From Hippopus hippopus (Eukaryota; Mollusca; Bivalvia; Cardiida; Cardiidae), in NCBI GenBank assembly GCA_946811185.2, contig OX328104.1, forward strand, positions 13,465,918 to 13,529,917: DNA of 64,000 nucleotides. Reading direction: 5' to 3'. The translations under genes and the position numbers were made by a program. Positions 42,650 to 52,591 of this stretch are shown piece by piece; position 1 is the first letter of the stretch; every line of letters starts with the position of its first letter. The notes below the pieces were generated by a model. That model did no database searches. It was given only the letters and a program-made list of their open reading frames with translations, and was not told the origin of the DNA.

Positions 42650-42940
42650 AATTATTTTATGGTGTTTAACGCCGCCGTTTTCAACATTATTTCACTTATA
42701 TCGCGGCTGCTAGTGCACCTATCCTGGAGTTTCTTTTACCAGTACTCCGCACGATATTCTTCCCACTGGCTACTTTCCCTCATAACCATCGTCGAGACAA
42801 TGGTCAGCGATGAGAGAGGAATGAATCCTGTCACGATGACTATCAGCAGTCCTTGGAAAGAAAATGGCCAAACCGGGGATCGAACCAGTTACCTCCTGTT
42901 CTCAAGTCTGGCAAGCTACCGACTGAGCTACCGGGGCTCG
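42650..42940 (-). mobile_element. tRNA-derived SINE, nearly full length
   Basis: Reverse: TTTATGGTGTTTAACGCCG tail side, TGCACCTATCCTGGAGTTTC, and a head with B box (GGTTCGATCCC on the - strand) and A box (TAGCTCAGTCGG). Confidence 0.9.
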
Positions 42941-43017
42941 CCATCTTGCAGAAGACGACCAACTAAAACAAAGCACCAAAGTAGAACGTTAGCCTGACGA
43001 AATAGATTAGCCTTTAT

Positions 43018-43209
43018 ATGTATCTTTAGATCAAGATTACCTGTATTCATGTATCTTTAAATCAAGATTACTTGCATTCATGTATTTTTAAATCAAGATT
43101 ACTTATATTCATGTATCTTTAAATCAAGATTACTTGTATTCATGTATTTTTAAATCAAGATTACTTGTATTCATGTATCTTTAAATCAAGATTACTTGTA
43201 TTCGTGTAT
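43018..43209. repeat. 31-bp tandem repeat, ~6 copies
   Basis: Unit TGTATCTTTAAATCAAGATT followed by ACTTGTATTCA; copies alternate TGTATC and TGTATT. Confidence 0.95.
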
Positions 43210-43224
43210 CATGCATCGATTCAT

Positions 43225-43441
43225 GTTAACACTTAGGCAGCTAAGCGGGAATCACTGACCTGTTTGGGACAATGTAGACCAAGATCAGACTGCACAGAAC
43301 GTGCAGACTGATCATTGCTCTACACTGTCCGATAAGGACATATTTTCACTCAAAAATATCATCTTTGAAAAAATGGCAAAAGTTGAATTTCTACTATTGG
43401 CTTAAAAGTTTCATTTTACTTGCTAGCAGGATAAGGGTTAT
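43225..43441 (-). mobile_element. Family E MITE
   Basis: TTAACACTTAGGCAGCTAAG and TAGCAGGATAAGGGTTA ends, hairpin GATCAGACTGCACAGAACG / GTGCAGACTGATC. Confidence 0.85.
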
Positions 43442-43544
43442 GGATGTTTATGTATCTGACAGAGAGGTTTTGTAAGTCATCTGGTGTAATTTGTCTCGGG
43501 TGTAATTGGTAAATAGAAGAAATTGGCAAAATGATGAGACCCAT

Positions 43545-43735
43545 GGCATGCACTGTGAAAAGGGTGTTTAATGCATCTTCAAAAAGTATCGACCCAGGTC
43601 AGTCTGCGCAGGCTGACGTGGGTCAAAACGTTTTTGCTATTGGTCTATTTTCTGCATGTCAAAAGGACCAGTCTACCTCATGATTCAGTTGATAAAATAT
43701 ATTTCATATATTCATAATTATGTGATGAATCGTGA
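43545..43735 (+). mobile_element. Family B MITE, right end missing
   Basis: CATGGCATGCACTGTGAAAA left end, short hairpin (GACCCAGGTCAGTCTGCGCA), and truncated after TTCATAATTATGTGATGA. Confidence 0.8.
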
Positions 43736-43904
43736 GCGTGCAGTCCCATAATCTAAAGCATAAAGAGCCTTTATCGTCCTGTCAACTTGGGTCCTGTTTG
43801 TGGATAGTATAGGCCAAGATCCAAGTGCACAGAAAGTGCGCAGTTTTCACCATTTCGTGAAATACACTTTAACATAAAAGAATACTAAAAAAATGGTATT
43901 TTTT

Positions 43905-44090
43905 TGCAAGCATAACAGAAGAAAGGAGTAAACAGTGGCTGGTTACCAGCATTTTCTCCTTTTACCACAATGCTTTATACCCTTTCACCAACAAGTCCCT
44001 TCATTTGAGGCGCGTCTAATTTGTCTTAAAAAAAATGCCTTCAAATTGGGCAATTTGACAACAATTCCGTCTGGAAAACACTATAAAATG
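43905..44090 (-). mobile_element. Family A MITE, partial
   Basis: GCTGGTTACCAGCATTTTCT and ACCACAATGCTTTATACC arms, then CCTTCAAATTGGGCAATTTG. Confidence 0.7.
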
Positions 44091-44282
44091 CTCTTGTTAC
44101 GTCTTCTCCTATTGACTTGAAACGAAATATTAATATTTTTTTGCTAATATTTTTAGAGAGTTATTTCTAAAAGGGCTTCTTTTTTCCCCGTTTGACATTT
44201 CTGAAGATTCGCCAAGCATTAAGCAGTATACCGGCTAAAAAACATTTGCACTTATACATTCATGCTCGTTAGGCAAATAGTT

Positions 44283-44546
44283 ATGAGACATAGTCTGGCA
44301 AAAACGGTTTAATGCATCTCCGTGATGCATTATACCAAGCAACCCATAATATAATTATAGATCTATAAAATCTATTTTGTCTGACAAACGACTAAATCAT
44401 GAGGTAAACTGGTTCATTTGGCGTGCTGAAAATAGACCAATAGCAAAAAGTTTCGACTCAGGTCAGCCTGCGCGAACTGCGCAGGCTGACATGAGTCGAT
44501 ACTTTTTGCAGATGCATTAAGCCCCCTTTTCACAGAACATGGCATT
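44283..44546 (-). mobile_element. Family B MITE
   Basis: TGAGACATAGTCTGGCAAAA and CACAGAACATGGCA ends; hairpin CAGCCTGCGCGAACTGCGCAG near the right end. Confidence 0.88.
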
Positions 44547-44824
44547 ATTGCCGTTCCTTCGGTTCGTTGCCAAACACATTACTGCAGAAACGAAACAAAT
44601 ACTTTTGCAGCGTCTCTGCTTATCTCATTCTATCTGGAATTCGGTAATGTTGAAACCTGATTGCTTTTGAACACAAAAGTAGTTATAAGTATGCGATTAT
44701 TTATACAAGAAACTTAAAACGCATACTTACAGAATTACGTATGTCTATCATAAATTCAACTCTTACCGCCTGCACACGATTACTATTTGCAGATAATCAG
44801 TTGTGAAACCTGTCTGACATAATT

Positions 44825-45033
44825 ATTCACTGATAGGATTCATTCCTCTCCCACCGCTGACCGTTGTTTCGACGATGGTTATGTGGGATAGCAGCCAGTG
44901 GCCTGGAAAGAATACTGTGCGGAGTACTGGTAAAAGAAACCCCAGGAAAGCAAGGATAGGTGCACTGGCCGCCGCGATATTACTGAAATAGTTTTTAAAA
45001 CGGCATACATACAAGCAATCAATCAATCACTAA
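44825..45033 (+). mobile_element. SINE, 5'-truncated
   Basis: Body from ATAGGATTCATTCCTCTCCC to CACTGGCCGCCGCGATATTA, tail CAATCAATCAATCAC. The tRNA-like head is missing, as in 5'-truncated retrotransposition. Confidence 0.88.
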
Positions 45034-45070
45034 TTAATACTTCAACTAACCATTGATCCTACCGGAACAT

Positions 45071-45316
45071 TTATCCTTAACTCTTTCTCAAATAACAAGT
45101 TTTAGACTCGTCCATATATAAAGCATTTACAGACAAAAAATTGATTGTGGCTAAAACTATGGAATTTGTTTAAAAAGGGGGAGAAACATAGTGGTAAAAA
45201 GGAGAAAATGCTAATTACCAGCATTTTCTCCTCTTTCTACATTTTTTTTTTTTTTTTTTCACAAGGCTTCTTCCTCGGGGTCATCAAAAGACGGAATTGT
45301 CTGGTAATGGGTTAAA
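45071..45316 (+). mobile_element. Family A MITE
   Basis: TTAACTCTTTCTCAAATAAC and GTCTGGTAATGGGTTAAAC ends; hairpin AGGAGAAAATGCTAATTACC; a long T-run follows one arm. Confidence 0.85.
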
Positions 45317-45349
45317 CTTTCAAATAATTAAACCGAATATTTCAAGCCA

Positions 45350-45500
45350 AAAGTAAAACCAAGAAATGCGATTTCGAAGATCGTACAAGTATTACTGGAA
45401 AAATCAGACCGCATCGGACAACGTAGACCGAAGAACAGACTGCACGTTCTGTGGAGTCTGATCTTAATCTACCCTGTCGACAAACAGACTAACAGTTTGC
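45350..45500 (+). mobile_element. E-type hairpin fragment next to an exon
   Basis: TTTCAAGCCAAAAGTAAAACC, then ACAGACTGCACGTTCTGTGG and AGTCTGATCTTAATCTACC. It ends ~20-30 bases before the splice acceptor of the exon at 45519. Confidence 0.6.
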
Positions 45501-45518
45501 TCACACTATTATTTTAAG

Positions 45519-45615
45519 GGCTGCCTGCGGGAGGCCAATGACACTAAAGAGTGCAAGAAGCTAGAAGCTCGGGTGTTCGGTGGCAAAAGGTACCGATGGA
45601 TACCCTATAAACATC
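45519..45615 (+). CDS. Exon: start of the ADAMTS-type cysteine-rich region
   Basis: The acceptor is ctattattttaag and the donor is CATC|gtaagt; 32 codons plus 1 base. The reading includes TKECKKLEARVFGGKRYRWI, then PY. The FxGKxYxWxPY pattern is the characteristic beginning of the cysteine-rich domain in ADAMTS and ADAMTS-like proteins. The sequon NDT (Asn-Asp-Thr) could be N-glycosylated. An E/F-type hairpin fragment sits directly upstream, within ~30 bases of the acceptor. Confidence 0.92.
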
Positions 45616-45679
45616 GTAAGTAACGTAAGATGTCAACAGTTATATTAATTTGAACTTATCGGTATATCAAAATATATAT

Positions 45680-45938
45680 TAGCCATGCACTGTGAAAAGG
45701 GTGCTTAGTGCGTCTGTCAAGAAGCATCGATTCATGTCAGCCTGCGCAGTCTGCGCAGGCTGACATAGTTCTAAACCTTTTGCTTTTTTTTTTTTCATGT
45801 CAAAGGACCATTTTTTCCACCAGATTCAGTCCGTTGTTAGACTAAATGGATATTATGGATCCAAAATACCTGGTGACTTGCTTGGTGAAGTGCATCACTG
45901 AGACACACCAAACCCCATTTTGCTATAGCATGGCTCAT
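45680..45938 (+). mobile_element. Family B MITE
   Basis: AGCCATGCACTGTGAAAAGG and ATAGCATGGCTCA ends; hairpin CAGCCTGCGCAGTCTGCGCAG. Confidence 0.88.
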
Positions 45939-46207
45939 ATGGCCTGCAACACGTGAAAAGGGCCATTCGGACATTTGCCTAAAGTGTCGTTTCGGATCAG
46001 CCTGCGCAGTCCGCGCAGGCTAATCCGAAACGACACTTTCCGTTTTCATGTATTTTTCTGCTTTGCGCAAGTGTACTGTAGCACAAAATCTAATGCAGTC
46101 GTAAAGTGCCGTCTCGGATTAGCCTGCGCGGACTGCGCAGGCTGATCCGCGACTACACTTTACGCAAATATCCGAATGCCCCTTTTCGTGTGTTGCAGGC
46201 CATATCT
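45939..46207. mobile_element. Family G double-hairpin MITE
   Basis: ATGGCCTGCAACACGTGAAA and GTGTGTTGCAGGCCAT ends, with two internal hairpins (GTGTCGTTTCGGATCAGCC; GTGCCGTCTCGGATTAGCC), each centred on CTGCGCAG. It starts immediately at the right end of the family B copy. Confidence 0.9.
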
Positions 46208-46369
46208 TAAAAGTGTAAACACTGTTTGAGAATCGTAACGCACTGCAAATTAAGACTGCTATTTCACAATAAGAATGACAGAATAATTTAAAGTGACAAT
46301 AGCATCTTGTACCTGTTCTTACATTTCTACATTACTTACTTGCGTATCGTGCGTTATTGGCGTTTGCTT

Positions 46370-46590
46370 ATTTGTATTGGAGTTTAACATTATTTTAACA
46401 GCTTAGGTCATATCACGGCAGTCAGTACACCTACGCATGTATTTCCTGGCTTTCTCACACCAGTACCGACTCAATTTTCTTTCCAAGCCACTGACCACTT
46501 TTCTCACATACATCAGAGGTGGGAGGCGAAAAATTGCCGGAAGGAAGGTTAGCCTCACCGGGTATCGAACTGTTGGCGTTACGCCACCGT
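46370..46590 (-). mobile_element. SINE, diverged subfamily
   Basis: TTTAACATTATTTTAACAGC, TATCACGGCAGTCAGTACAC and GCCACTGACCACTTTTCTC follow the SINE order; a tRNA-like B box (GTTCGATACC on the - strand) is present. Confidence 0.6.
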
Positions 46591-46699
46591 ATCTGTATAC
46601 GCTGTTTAGTAGTATATTTCTTTATTTTCTTCAAAGAAAAGTAATTGAAAATCACTATACTCTAAACTCACTTACAATGATTCTCAAGACATAATACAT

Positions 46700-46860
46700 A
46701 GAGGATAATTGTGTTTTTTGGTGTATGATCAAATTTCTTTCTCCAAGTGAAAAGCGAAGGCTATAATTCACGAGTGGCGAAGCCACGAGTGAAAATATGG
46801 CCTTTGCTTTTCACATGATGAAAGAAATTTCGATCATACACTGAAACAAGCAATTATTCT
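46700..46860. repeat. Fold-back related to family H
   Basis: TGTATGATCAAATTTCTTTC, AAGTGAAAAGCGAAGGC pairs with GCCTTTGCTTTTCACATGAT, AAATTTCGATCATACA across a CACGAGTGGCGAAGCCACGA palindrome, the same palindrome type as in family H. Confidence 0.8.
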
Positions 46861-46869
46861 TTCTTTTAT

Positions 46870-47220
46870 GCTCTTTACTTTAAGCTTTCTTTTCACGTGT
46901 AATCTTTGCTCATCGTGAAAAATATGTGCGTTTTTAAGCGAAAAAGATCGATTCGGTCTAGTCGGATATGGACTAGCTTAATAATGACTTTATGGATGTG
47001 GTTGACAACGTCACAAAACGTGATATTCATCCGCTAAAGATTCATTCATGTTCTATAAATATCCGTGGTAGATCTATGTCAAAAGTGAATGATAACATTC
47101 ACTGGTGAATGGTGAATATAATTCACTGTTAAAATCTCTATAAACTACTGAAATGCAAAAAAGAAAACAGCCTTTTCACACAATACCATATAGTATCTAG
47201 GTGCTTTAAATGATTCATGT
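46870..47220. other. No supported feature
   Basis: Intronic AT-rich DNA with short ATTCACT/GTGAAT inversions near 47085-47125 only. Confidence 0.45.
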
Positions 47221-47229
47221 TTCTTTCAG

Positions 47230-47360
47230 CTCGAGATGAATGTAAACTGGCTTGCAGACCTGTTGGTGCAGGATTTTACATAGAGCTGGACAAAGCTCTA
47301 TCAAACGGCACGACATGTGGAGAGGCTAAAGACAGGGCGTGCATATCAGGTGTCTGCAAG
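47230..47360 (+). CDS. Exon: ADAMTS-type cysteine-rich region
   Basis: The acceptor is gtttctttcag and the donor is AAG|gtgagg. Two bases complete a Pro codon, then 43 codons follow. It reads ECKLACRPVGAGFYIEL and later GTTCGEAKDRACISGVCK. The CxLxC start, the FY and the final CxxGxC match the cysteine-rich module before the CGVCGGD motif of ADAMTS/ADAMTSL proteins. It enters phase 1 and leaves phase 0. The sequon NGT is present. A family H element starts ~30 bases after the donor. Confidence 0.93.
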
Positions 47361-47389
47361 GTGAGGCATTTATGTTATTTCTATTAACT

Positions 47390-47862
47390 ATATAGAGGAT
47401 ATTCATCTTTTATGGTGAAAGATCGAAAGTTATTTCATCGAGTGAATATAATCGGTAATGTTTTTTTACGAGATGAAATAAATTTCGATCTTTCACCGAA
47501 AAAAAAATTATTTCATGTTATTAACACCTTTTTGGGGGGTTTTACATCAAAAACATCAACATCCAGTACAGTTGTATTCGGTACTTTCCTGTGGCGCTCC
47601 CCCTTCGCATAATAACGCATTACAATATTACGTAAAGCGCGAGAAATGTAGGGTAAATTACGTCATATTTCCATCTGGTTGAATGGCACACGCTGTTTAC
47701 CTAGGTAACTAGTGCGCGGGAACTACTGTTTCCGCTTTCAGTGGAAGAGTTAGAAAATAAAATCAGTATTTTTCACTGGTCGTAACCATGAAATATCAAA
47801 AAATATTCCACCTTTATTTCTCGATAAACTACTCAAAAGCATGAAATAAATACATATACATG
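47390..47862 (-). mobile_element. Family H element
   Basis: Reverse copy: ATAGAGGATATTCATC start, fold-back GGTGAAAGATCGAAAGTTAT / ATAAATTTCGATCTTTCACC, then ACCTAGGTAACTAGTGCGCG and AAAAGCATGAAATAAA end. Confidence 0.85.
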
Positions 47863-47999
47863 TATCTATTGCCGTCTTGACGGGACCATCGTGTGTTTTG
47901 CGGACAAAACTCGTAGTCTGATCTTAGATACTGGCTATTTAGCTGAAAGCAACGTATAAACTGTAACACTTTGGTTGTTTCTACTGACTGCTGATTGTA

Positions 48000-48185
48000 A
48001 GTTTGACATTTTTACGCCGCTGCCAGCAATATCTCAGCCAGCTTGAGGCGACAGCTTGCTCATTCAATTTTGACTCTACAAGACTTGAACTTTGACGTGT
48101 CCGGGGCTACTCAGGAGTGACAACCAATTGGGGATCTAACCAAAACTTACTATTACCAGTTCGTCACCTTAATCACTGAACAACA
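48000..48185 (-). mobile_element. Possible SINE, unrelated or diverged
   Basis: TTTACGCCGCTGCCAGCAAT and ATATCTCAGCCAGCTTGAGG resemble the tail side of the second SINE subfamily; the tRNA-like head is hard to define. Confidence 0.35.
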
Positions 48186-48349
48186 AACGAGATCAGAATG
48201 TGAAATAAATAAATAGAAATCTTCCATGGTATGATCAATAGTCTTGGCTTTAGGTTTGAACTGTAACTACTTGATTAAGTTTATAGCCTAGCCTATCTGT
48301 AGATGGCCTGCAAATACAGTGAATTACTATATGATACTACTTTTGTAAG

Positions 48350-48612
48350 AGCCATGCTCTGACAAAAGGGGGGTTAATTCATCTCGCGATACATTATACT
48401 TATTAAGTCATCACATGATTATGAATCCATAAAATCTATTTTGTCTAAAAGCCGACTGGAATGAAGTAGAATATTCTTTGAACACGCAGAAAATTAAACA
48501 TAGCAAAAAATGTTTCGACCCAGGTCAGCCTGCGCGGAATGCGCAGGCTGACCTAGGTCGAAACTTTGTTTTCAGGTGCATTAAACCCCCTTTCCCCAGA
48601 GCATGACTCATT
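48350..48612 (-). mobile_element. Family B MITE abutting a splice acceptor
   Basis: AGAGCCATGCTCTGACAAAA and AGAGCATGACTCA ends; hairpin CAGCCTGCGCGGAATGCGCAG. The exon at 48631 starts 19 bases further on, so the element's right end lies in the polypyrimidine/acceptor region. Confidence 0.88.
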
Positions 48613-48630
48613 TCTTCTGATGCATTGTAG

Positions 48631-48832
48631 CGAGTTGGATGTGACAACATAGTCGATTCGGTGGCTACTATAGACGACTGTGGAGTTTGTGGTGGGGACA
48701 GCACAACATGTAGAAAAGTGTCAAAAACATTTACAGATTCAGTAAAATTTGGATACCACACCATCGAAACAATACCCAAAGGAGCAACCAAGATAATGAT
48801 ATCAGAAGCTAAAGGGGCACGTAATTACCTAG
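48631..48832 (+). CDS. Exon: end of the cysteine-rich region and start of the ADAMTS spacer
   Basis: The acceptor is gatgcattgtag and the donor is CTAG|gtattt; 67 codons plus 1 base. The reading contains VGCDNIVDS, then DDCGVCGGDSTTC, the hallmark end of the ADAMTS cysteine-rich domain, then the spacer opening with TIPKGATKIMISEAKGARNY, matching the family pattern of IPxGAxxIxIxE followed by NYLA/G. The acceptor is only 19 bases after the end of a family B MITE, so that insertion sits at the 3' splice region. No long open frame marks this exon; it was found from its motif and confirmed by phase. Confidence 0.93.
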
Positions 48833-48864
48833 GTATTTAATGTTCTTACAGTAGATTGATTTAT

Positions 48865-49036
48865 TGATTTTTATGGTGTTTAACGCCGTTTTCAACATTA
48901 TTTCAGTTATATCGAGGCGGCCAGTGCACCTATCCATGCTTTCCCGGAGTTTCCTTTGCCAGTACTTCACACAATATTCATTACAAGCCACTGGCTGCTT
49001 TCCCACATAACCATCGTCGAAACGATGGTCAGAGGT
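48865..49036 (-). mobile_element. SINE, truncated
   Basis: GATTTTTATGGTGTTTAACG to GTCGAAACGATGGTCAGAGG in reverse, cut off where the family M element begins. Confidence 0.85.
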
Positions 49037-49192
49037 ATTCTTAGTCTTATTCTCAAGACTTTACTAAATTTGAAAGTAACACACCTTCTGATTGGCTACA
49101 CCAAGTGGTTTAGCCAATCGGAAGTTGCCTTACTTTCAAAATCTAGAATTAGACTAAGAAATTTCTTAAGAATAGTTGGTGAATACAGGTTT
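49037..49192. mobile_element. Family M small fold-back element
   Basis: ATTCTTAGTCTTATTCTCAA outer and GAAAGTAACACACCTTCTGA inner segments pair with AGCCAATCGGAAGTTGCC, TTACTTTC and AGACTAAGAAATTTCTTAAG. It has replaced the head half of a SINE. Confidence 0.8.
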
Positions 49193-49445
49193 GCTCTATT
49201 TGGTTGTGCTTAATTTTAGATACATGATGATACTTAGTGTGCCATACTTTCTAAAATAATGAGGACAGAAAGTGATTTATAGAAAACAAAAGATTTTCAA
49301 CAAAAGCAATTGTGTTTCTTTTTTTGTGTGTGTCTTGAATGTCTCAAAAGAAACCTTAATTAATAACGTCGCGCTCTCTATAATGATGACCGACGTGCTC
49401 CCTTCCATTTGATATATATGCTTACCTTTGCTCTCTGAAAGTAGA

Positions 49446-49696
49446 TATGAGCCATGCTGTTTGAAAAGGGGGCTTAATGCATCATCAAAAAGTATCGACC
49501 CAGGTCAGCCTACACAGACCTGGACCGACACTTCTTGCTATTGGTAAATTTTCTGCATGTAAAAGGATCAGTGTACCTAATTATTAACTTGATTGTTATA
49601 CGCAGTGGATTTCATGAATCCATAACAATGTAATAACTTGCTTGGTATCTTGCATCGCAGAGATGCATTAAACCCCCTTTTGCCACAGCGTGGCAT
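49446..49696 (+). mobile_element. Family B MITE, hairpin halved
   Basis: TGAGCCATGCTGTTTGAAAA and CACAGCGTGGCAT ends. Only one hairpin arm (GTATCGACCCAGGTCAGCC) and a scar (TACACAGACC) remain. Confidence 0.85.
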
Positions 49697-49742
49697 ATAA
49701 ATTAATTTTCAGTAAAAGTTTTCAATCATCTTCTTCATGTAG

Positions 49743-49915
49743 GTGTCCGAGCTGTAGACAAATCGTTCAGTATCAACACAGGTTTCCGATTGAGCCGGTT
49801 TGGAAATATTCCTGGCGCCGGTACCATATTTAAGTACAAGAGACAGAATGGACCAGACTGTCCGGATGAATGTATACGTGCTGACGGTCCTATAGATGTT
49901 GCTGTAGAGATCATT
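49743..49915 (+). CDS. Exon: ADAMTS spacer domain
   Basis: The acceptor is cttcatgtag and the donor is ATT|gtaagt. Two bases complete Gly, then 57 codons follow. It reads GFRLSRFGNIPGAGTIFKYK and later DECIRADGPIDVAVEII. The GNxxxxGTxFxYxR and GPxxxxVxV patterns fit the ADAM_spacer1 family. The entry phase requires the preceding exon at 48631; joining directly to 47360 would give an immediate TAG, which confirms the exon order. Confidence 0.92.
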
Positions 49916-50004
49916 GTAAGTCGTGATTATTCATCAACCGCCTTGATTGGTACCATGTGAACTTTAATGATTCTACAATCATAAACAAAGTATCCTTGAA
50001 GAAT

Positions 50005-50097
50005 GCGTTCTTTTTTTCCCTACTTTTCACACATTGTTTTCGAATGTCTCTTTTCTCAAGGTCTTTTGACGTGGGAATGCGTGGTAAAGGGTTAATT
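50005..50097 (+). mobile_element. Family A MITE, right-half fragment
   Basis: ACACATTGTTTTCGAATG to GCGTGGTAAAGGGTTAAT. Confidence 0.6.
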
Positions 50098-50401
50098 AGC
50101 GATATGTTAACTTTTGTACCTTGTAGTGGTTTGACTGAGAGCACTTTCATTATCACGTATGTACGAGCTCGTAGAATCATGTTTCAGAACCTCTTATAGA
50201 TTCTGCTTTTATTACGAGTGAAAAATATACTTAAACGATACTCTGTTGAAATGGGGCTTAATGTATCTGCAAATGGTTTCGACCCATGACAGCCTGCACA
50301 GTCCGTGCAGGCTGTCATGGGTCGAAACCATTTGCCATTGGTCAATTTTCTGAATTTCAAAGGACCAACTGGTGTACCTCATTTATTCATTCGCTTGCTA
50401 T

Positions 50402-50523
50402 ACATTATTAGTTGTACGGTCAGGTGACAGGGAACTTGGAAACTTGATCACGGCTGTGGCGCAGCATGGCGTCCCCAGCCGATGGCCCCCTACCAAGTCC
50501 CCTACCACCTGACCGTACAATGA
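50402..50523. repeat. Family D palindrome, partly decayed
   Basis: GTACGGTCAGGTGACAGGG and CCCTACCACCTGACCGTACA arms; the right arm has lost the AACTTGTTCACGG segment. Confidence 0.8.
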
Positions 50524-51262
50524 ATATATTTTACTGCAAAGTTTTAACCATTCCAACTTGTACTCAGCGAAATTTGCCTATTTTATTGTCTCACGAATTG
50601 AGTACACTGACAAAATAGAATTTCCCTTCTGAGTGCCCCAATTCAATGAAAGCTGGCGTCACTGAGAACTGACGTCACTGAAACTTGGTAAAACGTGCAG
50701 TTTGGTGGATGAACTTGATGATGTCACTGCGATTGGCATTCGACGCATTTTTATCTGAACATAGACTTAAACAACTGCAAGGTAAGTAACTATGCATTTT
50801 AATGATTTGTTGGCAAAAGTAAACGACCATTGGTTGCCTCAATCGACCATTAGGTATTTCTTTTAACATTACAATATATAAGTTTGGACACTTCACTGTT
50901 TGCTTACCTGACGATGGGATGGCTCTTTTTAACCCAGTGTATTTGTTTTAGAATGACAACAAATGATAATATATGTCGCTATATTCATTTATTTTCAAAA
51001 CGAAACCATTCTTTCAGCTTTAATGACAACCATCAAGGGAAACTAGTAATACTATGGTGCAGACTACTCAGTAAGTTTGTCTTGTGGGCGGCTCGTATCG
51101 ATCGACGCAGCCATGTTGGATATTGTGTTGAAAGTGTTGTTATATATATGGAGCTCCCGAATGGGAAACTGCCTTTACGTGGATTTTAACAGTGTACACG
51201 AATATTTGTACGGGGCATATTATCCAATCAGATGGCGTGAAATACCTTTGCAGTATAATAAA
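50524..51262 (-). mobile_element. Family C element, full length
   Basis: Reverse: ATATTTTACTGCAAAG to CTTTGCAGTATAATAAA. One perfect TGACGTCA and one mutated (TGGCGTCA) near 50645-50672, plus the reverse of CCAACATGGCTGCGTCGATC. Confidence 0.85.
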
Positions 51263-51550
51263 ATGGGTTTTAAGGATTCATAATTATGTAACGACATGCT
51301 TTGTTTCATTCACTACTGAGATACATTAAACCCCGCTTTTGCCAGAGCATGGCTCATTTTAATGTACTGAACTTAAGCTTGAAACATTTGTTCAGATGAA
51401 AATCACATGATCAAATTGAAAGCGAAAATACTTTTGAAGTAGAACAGGATACTGGAAAATTATTCAGGGTTTGTGCCCTAAATGATTAAGATGAAAAATT
51501 CGTACCTTAAAAATGTAATGGTAACCTCCCAAGATATTTTTCTCTACTAG

Positions 51551-51665
51551 GTGTTATTTTACTCCGACAATTCTGGGATTACCTATTCCTATAACGTCCC
51601 ATCGGACGTGGTGAATTACCCAGACAATGAGGAAGAAGCACAACCAGTGGTTCACATAAATGGAG
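51551..51665 (+). CDS. Exon: end of the spacer domain
   Basis: The acceptor is ctctactag and the donor is GGAG|gtatgt; 38 codons plus 1 base. It begins VLFYSDNSGITYSYNVP, matching the V-x-F-x-x-x-N-x-G-I-x-Y-x-Y strand near the end of ADAMTS spacer domains. An acidic stretch DNEEEAQP then leads to the linker exon. It enters phase 0 and leaves phase 1. Confidence 0.92.
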
Positions 51666-51839
51666 GTATGTCTGTATGCTTCCTCTGCTTTTTGCATTGT
51701 TCCTACGTCATGATAGTGACTTTTAAACCTTTTATAAGTGCTTACTGTAATAATTGTGAAGCAGGAGAGATTTATGTTCAGTTTTATACCGGTATGCTAC
51801 ATTTACATGCGATGCAGTGATTTTCTCTGTTAGATCTAT

Positions 51840-52590
51840 TTAAATTCTGGACTGGAAGTAGAAATTAAAACTCCCGTGTCTTTAAGAGGTTGGATCAATT
51901 GTCACTATGTTTTGTGACCATGTTGTCCTTAAACGCAACGATTATTCTTTATACAGCAACCATTATTTTCAAATAGACTGTTTCTTTTCAAACAAACAAA
52001 GCAGCATGCGAAGGATTTTACCTTATCTTGAAGCAAGCATTTAGCATGACATGAAATACCCTAACTTGGGCAGAACCTTGTGGATATTTTCTTCTTCCTC
52101 TTTTAGTAAGAAATCCACGAAACTGAACTTGAAATCTTGAAATTAAGTCAACCACGGCTCTTGTTTGATAGCCATAGTTTTGTTGTGCACTTTTTTATTG
52201 TTGTCAAAAAAGGAGCAACGGTGCATAATGGCAGAAAACTAGAAACATTTGTCACATGAGGTTCTGGCCATCTTGTCTATTTTGACTTTTGTCCTTTACT
52301 TATTCCATGTATCCATTGTATATGACATGACATTTACCTTACGTATACGTGGTCTCTTTTGTCTTGTTTATTTTGTTAGTAACCACATTGTCTTGCGTTC
52401 CATCTTCTTTTGTTTCTATTTGCATGGAATCTAACTTTCCACATTTTCTCTACACTTTCCCATAGAGTATCATACCTCGAACTCAGTCATATGTCTGTTT
52501 TCTGTACATGGCTTTACATTTTCTTGTGACGTCATTCGTTGCAATGTGTGACGTAATACATTTGCTATCCCAGCATTCCCTTTACTTCCA
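51840..52590. other. Intron without supported feature
   Basis: AT-rich DNA between the spacer exon and the linker exon. A 61-codon hydrophobic frame at 52249 has no supporting signal. Confidence 0.5.
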
Positions 52591-52591
52591 G

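Larger units (their letters stand above)
50240..51356 (+). mobile_element. Family B MITE split by a C/D element
   Basis: The left part (50240-50401) has GGGGCTTAATGTATCTGC and a perfect hairpin (GGTTTCGACCCATGACAGCC and complement). The right part (51263-51356) resumes AATGGGTTTTAAGGATTCAT and ends CCAGAGCATGGCTCA. The ~860 bp between is a complete reverse D+C unit. Confidence 0.88.

Noticed and set aside
47360..49743. Direct splicing of the exon ending at 47360 to the exon at 49743
   Set aside because: It would read GTG TCC GAG CTG TAG; the exon at 48631-48832 restores the frame and supplies the expected CGVCGGD motif.
52249..52434. Hydrophobic 61-codon frame in an intron
   Set aside because: T-rich intronic sequence; no splice signals or homology recognised.
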